From Flabesymbios commensalis (lineage: Eukaryota > Annelida > Polychaeta > Terebellida > Flabelligeridae): DNA of 64,000 nt. The translations under genes and the position numbers were made by a program. The DNA lies in assembly GCA_964017125.1 (NCBI GenBank), contig OZ024909.1, positions 50,755,804 to 50,819,803 of the forward strand. Reading direction: 5' to 3'. Under the pieces are notes generated by a model. It searched no databases and was not told the DNA's origin. It was given only the letters and a program-made list of their open reading frames with translations. This document shows positions 59,201 through 64,000 of the stretch, piece by piece (the first letter of the stretch is position 1; the number at the start of each line of letters is the position of its first letter).

Positions 59201-61825
59201 TAAAATTGCTATAAGATCTTTAATTAATTTGTAGAAATGTCAGGAAATGTCTCTTTGAAGCAAACAATTTTAAAGTGCCCTTTTTTAATCCATTTCGATT
59301 TGGCAGAATTTGACAGTATGTCTGTATCTTGATAACCATGCAAAATAACTTGACTATGATTTACAAAACAAATGTAAGATCTGACACAGGGTTAACACAT
59401 GAAAAACTGTTGACCATTTTTGTTATCTTAGCTCAATCTTGCATTATATTTGGCCTTACATAACTGGGCATTAATATAGAATAAACTGTTACACAAGAAT
59501 AAATTAAACTGTTACCCAGGAAAAAATCATAAAAGATTTTGCAGATATAGGGGCCTACATGTAATATCCAAAATGGCTAACTCCGGAAATGCTGCTCGCT
59601 GCTCTGATACTGGGCTGTGAAGGCAAACATAGTGTTGCCCTGCTGTTAAACAATAAAAAAGAGTGAGCCCAAAAGCATGAGCCAATTGCACCCCTGAACG
59701 ATGTTCACTGCCAGAAAATCAGAAAAAAGGCTGATGTAGATGGTGCCGAACGATTCCGTTTATTAAAATTTCTTCAGGGTACTTCAAAAAGTGATGTGTC
59801 TTTAAAGTTGAAACATAATGCAAAATATGAATGTCATCGGTTATCAATATCTGAGGAGGCAAGAATGATGGCTTATTAACTTACCACGCACTGAGGTCTT
59901 TATTCTTTAATCTCGGGTGTTATTCTAATTAACGTCCTGGGAGTTTATTAGAATGAATATGGTATATATTTTTATAAAAAAAAACATATAATAGTATTGA
60001 CATTTCTGCGCGGAAAGATGATTGTAGACTTTAGCTCTTTTACAAATAATAGGTAATCAAATGGGACTACATGTACATCCATGTTTATTCACTCATTTAT
60101 TTAGCACTATTTAGTTACTTTAATTGTATACATTTACATTGTACATGACAACCCACTCAGACGATATAAGCATATTTGGTATTTTTTTTAGCTGCTATTC
60201 CTGGATGTAGTAGAAAGGCACTCTTATACAGTGAAAGATCTTCAATTCGGTATGTTTTTCTAATGTCCTCAATTTCACTGCTTTCCCATCAAACACAAAA
60301 CATTTGTATAACATTTATGCAATGTTGGACCAACGTCAAAGACATTGGGCTGACATTGTTTAAATGTTGTACAAATGTTTTGTGTTTGCTGGGAGGACAT
60401 AATTATGTACAGTACCTAAACTCTCACTGATGCGGTCAACTTTAGGCAAAATCATTTATATTCTCTTAAAATAAACCATCAATATGTACCGGTAGTAAAA
60501 ATAGACCAGCCCTCTACTTCTCTCACCTTTGTGTGTCTTACAAAATCTTCTGCGGTGACACTTGCTAATTGTACAGACTGTTTGGTTTTGGGATGACCAA
60601 TTAACACAATAGATAAGTACAGGTCTACTTTATCAATCTCTTGATACTATCTCTCTTACCCAGATTTATAAATATGTCAGCTCAGTGGATATCGTTGTTG
60701 ACAGTAACATTATTATGCTATGAAGGTAGGTGTAACTATGCAAATTTAATATCTTACTACTAATTATTTAATTATGTCTCCCGCCTAACCTACTTCTGTG
60801 GCGTTAGTGTCTGCGTCAGTGTTGGCATCATCATGCACACTTTATGTTACCAGTGCAAATCTCAGGAAATTTTGCACACAACACCTCTAGGGGTCCAGAT
60901 GTGCTTTTGGGGGTAACTGCTCTGATTTACTTTTGGATCAGTACTATGGCCTAATTGGATATTTTGACACACTTACGGAGCATATCTCAGGAACTACTTG
61001 TAAGATTGTCTTCAAATTTTGCACACAACACCTCTAGGGGGTCTAGATGAACATTTGGATGTAATTGTACACTTCAACCTACTTTTGGTTCAGTAATATT
61101 GCTTTATTTCTATGTTTTGACATATACTTCCGGTGCATATCTCAGGAACTATCGGTACTTGTCTGATTGTCTTCAAGTTTAGAAAAATATGAAGCTTCAA
61201 GGAAGGATGCACCTTGATAAAAATTGAACTTGATCAAATTAAAAAAGGCTGACTATCGGCTATTTACTTTAATATTACTCAGTGAATTGTTGTAAATAGT
61301 TGCATTATAAAAGATAGGTATGCTTATTAAAGCAATGCATGCACAGATAATGCCACAATTTAGGACTCTTTTGCCCTTATATCTGTCATTCACTTTTGCG
61401 CCTGATGATATAGTGAGCAGTACAAGGTAATGGGAGATGAAAAGTTGATTTGATGCTGGAAAAATCACTGGTCATGGCCACCTTATGGAGGTGGCCGGTC
61501 AACTGTTTTTTCTTTTCTACAGAAAATGCTTTTGAAATCAATAGTGGCCGTTGGCGTGCAAACAGGCCAAGACAAATCATACAGTAATATTTAAAATTAA
61601 AGTGACTAATATTTTTATATTTTCTATTCCAATTGTAGGATTGAATCATTGCCACATAACAATGAAGAATATAGTGGCAGCAGTGTAGTATTTGAAAATA
61701 CGGAAGAAAGATTACAGTCAAACAGATCTGTTCACTGGGATGTAGACACGTCTAGTTCATCTCACTCTTCACATGATGATTTATCTGAGCCAATTGTCTT
61801 GGTTGAAGGATATGATTTACAGAAA
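53083..61825 (+). CDS. EIF2AK1: eIF2-alpha kinase 1 (heme-regulated inhibitor, HRI), 5' half, continues past the window
   Basis: HRI phosphorylates eIF2-alpha on Ser51 in the cytosol when heme is short or mitochondria are stressed (via DELE1 in vertebrates), lowering translation and inducing ATF4. Eight exons are joined by phase: 53083-53247, 54423-54541, 55489-55532, 56322-56427, 57218-57298, 58867-58969, 60192-60249, 61639-61825. Together with candidate exon 1 they give 319 residues. Seen: the helical N-terminal domain (FTLGLLEFLCKQL, QLIKMKVVHP), glycine loop ELGRGAYGSVFKV, lysine in YAIKE, helix-C glutamate in ILREVKQLA and the eIF2-kinase signature HKNIIRYHSAWLE. A polar kinase insert follows (SSSSHSSHDD). 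The C-lobe (HRDLK, DFG) is outside the window. PERK and GCN2 are less likely, because the N-terminal domain fits HRI and no RWD or luminal domain precedes it. Confidence 0.88.
53326..53568. mobile_element. Family B MITE (CCGCC-ended subgroup)
   Basis: Left end ACCCTTTAACCGCCAAA and right end CGGCATTTAAAGGATTAA. The hairpin is CACTTGAAGTTGTG, loop TCTGGCTGACGCGATC, CACAACTTCAAGTG. It is the same subgroup as 34117-34359, in the other orientation. Confidence 0.75.
53599..53845. mobile_element. Family A MITE
   Basis: TTAACCTTTAAAGCGCTG, the body AATTCGAAATCATCATAAAT, and a decayed hairpin with TCACATTCTGACATTC. The right end CATGCTGAAAGGCATTTTAA is degenerate. Confidence 0.6.
54423..54541 (+). 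CDS. EIF2AK1: EIF2AK1 exon (N-terminal domain, part 2)
   Basis: VLFDQLIKMKVVHPMTGVEE corresponds to human VFKLLCQTFIKMGLLSSF. The following LIKDHYTTSFNSILCDAL corresponds to LRLHHNRAITHLMRSA. One His of the human HH pair, implicated in heme binding, is present in DHY. Ends in phase 0. Confidence 0.86.
55256..55361. repeat. CCCAGC-type palindrome
   Basis: CCTTGCAAACACAACATTTG to ACAGATGTTTTGTGTTTGTTGG. The arms ATATTTGTTCAATGTCGG and CCAACATTGTACAAATGTTA pair. It lies just upstream of the EIF2AK1 linker exon. Confidence 0.7.
55489..55532 (+). CDS. EIF2AK1: EIF2AK1 exon (linker)
   Basis: A short exon, EGPTFSPAVDIRID, between TAATAG and GTAAAT. It is poorly conserved, but it starts in phase 0 and ends in phase 2 exactly as both neighbours demand. 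Confidence 0.75.
56322..56427 (+). CDS. EIF2AK1: EIF2AK1 exon (kinase glycine loop)
   Basis: ALTVRLEEYFQSSRYHTDYC then ELGRGAYGSVFK. Human HRI has [20 protein letters not shown] then LGKGGYGRVYK. G-x-G-x-x-G is intact. A family A MITE starts about 10 bp after the GTAGAG donor. Confidence 0.93.
56438..56680. mobile_element. Family A MITE with the best-preserved hairpin, beside a splice donor
   Basis: Starts TTTGACCCTTACAGCGCC. From 56443 to 56537 the two arms pair almost without error (GCGCCGGGACCGACTTTAG with CTAAAGTCGGTCCCGGCGC) around GACGTCTGCAGACGT. It lies 10 bp into the intron after the glycine-loop exon. Confidence 0.8.
56664..57045. repeat. Family A and family B copies, adjoining and degenerate
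   Basis: 56664-56830 is a family A body (ATTTGAAATCATCACGAATG, ACCTATGTTTAGTATG) without clean ends. 56835-57045 is family B (GCTAAGCAGGACTATAGTG, TCACCCACTTGATTCAAGTG) with a shortened hairpin. Confidence 0.55.
57218..57298 (+). CDS. EIF2AK1: EIF2AK1 exon (catalytic lysine strand)
   Basis: VRHKVDDITYAIKE followed by VYFQHDVPHLWNT. The lysine of AIK is the ATP-anchoring residue. Three in-frame donors exist: GTATAT after KE (57260), GTTTGT after NT (57299, chosen) and GTAAAA after VC (57305). The chosen one gives the human spacing of 16 residues between AIK and REVK. Confidence 0.8.
57360..57585. mobile_element. Family B MITE
   Basis: TTAACCCTTTAAGTGCTA to CTTGGCACTTAAAGGGTGAA. The hairpin is weak (CACTTAAACTTGTAG, then GAGACAACATCAAGTG). 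Confidence 0.6.
57815..58232. repeat. Tandem repeat, about 168-bp unit, 2.5 copies
   Basis: Units start with AAGAGCTTTTGCCTGTGCAT, then GAAAGAGCTTGTGCCTGTGC (about 57983), then GAAAGAGCTTGTGCATGGGC (about 58151). Each has ACAATTCACAAGAAATGCTT and CCTCAATTCTTATCC. Intronic in EIF2AK1. Confidence 0.8.
58867..58969 (+). CDS. EIF2AK1: EIF2AK1 exon (helix C and beta 4)
   Basis: ILREVKQLASLSHKNIIRYH then SAWLEFPRSLLHHP. This matches human [27 protein letters not shown]. It contains the helix-C glutamate that pairs with the lysine. Phase 0 to 1. Confidence 0.95.
59890..59962. repeat. TTTATTCTAATAAACGCC-type MITE, right part
   Basis: TGTTATTCTAATTAACGTCC, then GGGAGTTTATTAGAATGAA. It resembles the right portion of the 40158-40297 element. 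Confidence 0.55.
60192..60249 (+). CDS. EIF2AK1: EIF2AK1 exon (kinase insert, part 1)
   Basis: AAIPGCSRKALLYSERSSI, a short polar exon in the variable insert of the N-lobe. No residue-level homology is expected. Phase 1 to 2 agrees on both sides. Confidence 0.75.
60284..60393. repeat. CCCAGC-type palindromic MITE
   Basis: CCCATCAAACACAAAACATT to AATGTTTTGTGTTTGCTGGG. The arms ACATTTATGCAATGTTGGAC and its inverse surround CGTCAAAGACATTGG. It starts 35 bp downstream of the 60249 exon end. Confidence 0.78.
60790..61200. repeat. Tandem repeat, about 150-bp unit, 2.5 copies
   Basis: CACAACACCTCTAGGGGTCC recurs as CACAACACCTCTAGGGGGTC. ATCTCAGGAA occurs at about 60857, 60985 and 61138, each followed by a GATTGTCTTCAA-type run in the later copies. 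Intronic. Confidence 0.7.
61639..61825 (+). CDS. EIF2AK1: EIF2AK1 exon (kinase insert, part 2)
   Basis: Acidic and serine-rich: LPHNNEEYSGSSVVFENTEE, then DTSSSSHSSHDDLSEPIVLV. It resembles the ESSSSSIIFAEPTPEKE stretch in the human insert. Phase 2 to 0, donor GTATGT. The next exon is not in the window. Confidence 0.83.
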
Positions 61826-61919
61826 GTATGTCTAATTCATCTCACTTTTTTATTCTTCAATGTTGATATCTTACTCACATTATACTGAAATTTTCACCCT
61901 TCTGATGTTTTTTTTTGTA

Positions 61920-62130
61920 ATTTTACATATATATGGTCGATTCCCACGAAAGTGATGCATATCGGCAAAAAAACGACTTTGTTGCACAGTCCTGAATTCT
62001 TCAGTTTATATCGCAGACATATGGAACTTTCACAAAAAATATATGCGAGCTCTTGATATATGATAGTTGTAACATGAATGGAGTTCATGCTCATTAGTGA
62101 ACACCAGAGTAACCCTATGAATGCATATTA
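61920..62130. repeat. Unknown dispersed repeat with AACCCTATGAATGCA motif (left block)
   Basis: Holds GGTCGATTCCCACGAAAGTG and, at its right, GAGTAACCCTATGAATGCAT, a motif that recurs at the window end. Ends not determined. Confidence 0.4.
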
Positions 62131-62504
62131 TGTAATATGTAAATGCCATAATGTTAACTAAAACTTTGGTTGCAAAGAGTACAGCAGTTCAAGTGGTAAC
62201 AATTAGGTGGTAATGTTTGGAATAGTTTAATAGCAGTTGCGAAAATTTGATGCTGCACATAATGATTTGTAGCCAACTTCTACTCTGCTTCAAATAATTA
62301 ATATTCAGAACATATACAAAAAAAGACATGTCAAACATAATATTTCTTTCAATTTAAGGCTTAGAGTGGAAATAGCAGTTGAATATTAAAATGTAAATGG
62401 AGCATCTTGTTTAAAATCATGATTTAATATCATTTGTTGATCTAAACGTTTTTCTCATAGGTTTTAAAGGTGTATTCGTAGTGTTACAAATTGGTACTAT
62501 TATT

Positions 62505-62830
62505 TGAGGGCGGGGGCCCTAGGGTAATGGTTAGCACTGCTGCCTTTCACGCCAGAGTCCGGGGTTGGGTTCCCGGTCTCAGTGGTTTGAAAGAAACAAA
62601 ATTGTTTCTTCCCCATCCACGTGTAAAAGTTAGTATTGTGGGGAGCCTCCGTGACCGAGAGGTAGCGTGCTCGGCCTCAGACCGCCAGGGCTCGAATTTC
62701 GAATCCTGTGTCTGGAGGACAGTGTCATCTCAATCATCTCAACATCCTCAGGAGGTTCTCCTGGCCCAGTTTAGCCTATATGTGCACAAAGGTGGCCTAA
62801 AGCCCGGTTCATTTCATTTACAAATTGATA
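62505..62830 (+). mobile_element. SINE with two tRNA-like heads
   Basis: Head 1 (about 62513-62582) has an A box TAATGGTTAGCACTG, the loop CCTTTCACGCC of a tRNA-Glu(TTC) type, and a B box GGTTGGGTTCCCG. Head 2 (about 62641-62708) has GACCGAGAGGTAGCGTGC and TCGAATTTCGAATCC, of a tRNA-Leu/Ser-like or Asp-like kind. A unique tail follows (GGTTCTCCTGGCCCAG). It was probably transcribed by Pol III and mobilised by a LINE. No clear target duplication. Confidence 0.72.
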
Positions 62831-63099
62831 TTTTATTGAAAAATAAGGCTACTAATTAACATATAAACGATTTGTTTCGATAAGTAACATTACTTTGACA
62901 GCCACATTAATAAACAATCAGAGAAGGATGGAATAAAGAGATTTTAGCAACAAGGTGCGCGAGAATCATGAGAATAATTTATTTATTGTTTGTCACTGAA
63001 TTAATAGTCAACCTAAAAAATATACATACATATATACATATATCATTCACTTGTGAAAGGTATTTGACAGATAAAGCTACAATGAACAAAAAAGGTTAA

Positions 63100-63970
63100 A
63101 ACTGGTTGCTCTACGTCGATTCAAAATGCTTATACCAGCTTTGTTTGTTGGGTTACGCTGTCATTTGTAGGGTTACTCTATCTAGGTGGCCTATGAAAAA
63201 TCATCACAATACTGCAATATTGACGGCTCATAATATTATTTAAACACATGTATGTTCTCCCGTATGATACTGCTTAATATCCAATAGATTCACCACGCTA
63301 TAATTAACTTCACATAGACCATTGAACAAAATATTTTTTTTGTCAAATACTTTTATGTATTTCCAACTGGTGAAGTCAGACAGTGATTATGTCGCTATTG
63401 TATCACACACGTTTTAAAATACCACTTGTTTTGGCTTGCTTGTATATATTGTTTTTTGAAAAATGTCGTGTTTTTAGATAAGGGTCTCGCAATCCCAATT
63501 AAACACGTATTGTGTTATACAACATAGAAGCTATTTGTGAAATTGGTAACCCTACGAATGCACACAGTGGTGAACTCTTTTAGATGCTAGATATGTTTAA
63601 ATTAATATTTCAAATATTTGTAATACACACCAGAATACATGTTAGACATATTTTTAATATGATGTATAACAAAGTATATTAACAAAAAATTAGCCTTTGC
63701 ATTGGTGAGTTAAAATAATTTTCAAACGTTTTTAAAACGTGTATTTTATTTTTTGGATAGAAATATTTGTTAGCTTGTTGAGTTTTACACCTTATAAGTG
63801 CTCACTATGATGTTAGCTTTATTCATTAGCCTGTTTTGCAATGAGAACAATATATATTTTTTAATCATTTAACGTTTTTCTCTTGTAGATAGTAACCCTA
63901 CGAATACCTAACATTTGTGTAGCCCTACGAATGACAATATCATCAGTCTCTGGTGGCTCTTTTATTACAT
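63100..63970. repeat. Unknown repeat with AACCCTACGAAT motifs (right block)
   Basis: GGTAACCCTACGAATGCACA (63546), AGTAACCCTACGAATACC (63892) and GTAGCCCTACGAATGACA (63919) are direct. ATTTGTAGGGTTACTCTA (63164) is inverted. Further GGGTTACGC lies at 63151. No coding frame. Confidence 0.45.
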
Positions 63971-64000
63971 AAGAATATTTTAAATGATATCGTGCACATA

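Larger units (their letters stand above)
61826..64000. other. EIF2AK1 intron at the window edge
   Basis: No further kinase exon found to 64000. It contains the AACCCTACGAAT-motif repeat (61920-62130, 63100-63970) and a tRNA-derived SINE (62505-62830). The remainder is AT-rich. Confidence 0.6.

Noticed and set aside
57815-61200. CRISPR-like direct repeats
   Set aside because: Repeat units are about 150-168 bp with no unique spacers, and the context is an animal intron.

Overview
The window looks like AT-rich nuclear DNA of an invertebrate animal, probably marine. It has long introns with GT-AG splice sites, two vertebrate-like protein-coding genes, and dense small DNA-transposon remnants. The frequent 'aggccta' and CCCAGCAAAC-type palindromes recall echinoderm-like genomes, but that is an impression and the species is not determined.

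Layout. (1) 1960-38373, minus strand: a complete coding region for WDR7 (rabconnectin-3 beta), reconstructed here as 25 coding exons whose phases all agree and which give 1458 codons plus a stop. (2) 38382-46588: intergenic DNA between two head-to-head genes, with no convincing gene and a 1.5-kb purine-rich tract at 44274-45765. (3) 46589-61825, plus strand: the 5' half of EIF2AK1 (HRI, the heme-regulated eIF2-alpha kinase). Eight exons (53083-61825) are well supported by homology and phase, and a first exon in a CpG-containing stretch at 46589-46682 is a candidate. The rest of the kinase domain lies beyond the right edge.

Most non-coding sequence that can be interpreted is mobile DNA. At least 20 TTAA-flanked elements with CCCTT ends (piggyBac-like MITEs) fall into four families, called A, B, C and D here. 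Each carries a hairpin at its centre. Other elements are two TA-flanked pogo/Tc1-like elements with internal tandem arrays, a 2.1-kb hAT element with a decayed transposase end and an exact 8-bp target duplication, a Harbinger-like MITE, many CCCAGCAAAC palindromes, a SINE with two tRNA-like heads, and two unusual inverted-repeat elements built of tandem modules. A 947-bp inverted-repeat element with a 5-bp duplication lies near a related copy interrupted by a solo LTR.

The two genes need not share a pathway. WDR7 works with DMXL proteins on V-ATPase assembly. HRI phosphorylates eIF2-alpha under heme or mitochondrial stress. Their head-to-head arrangement is the only link visible in the sequence.
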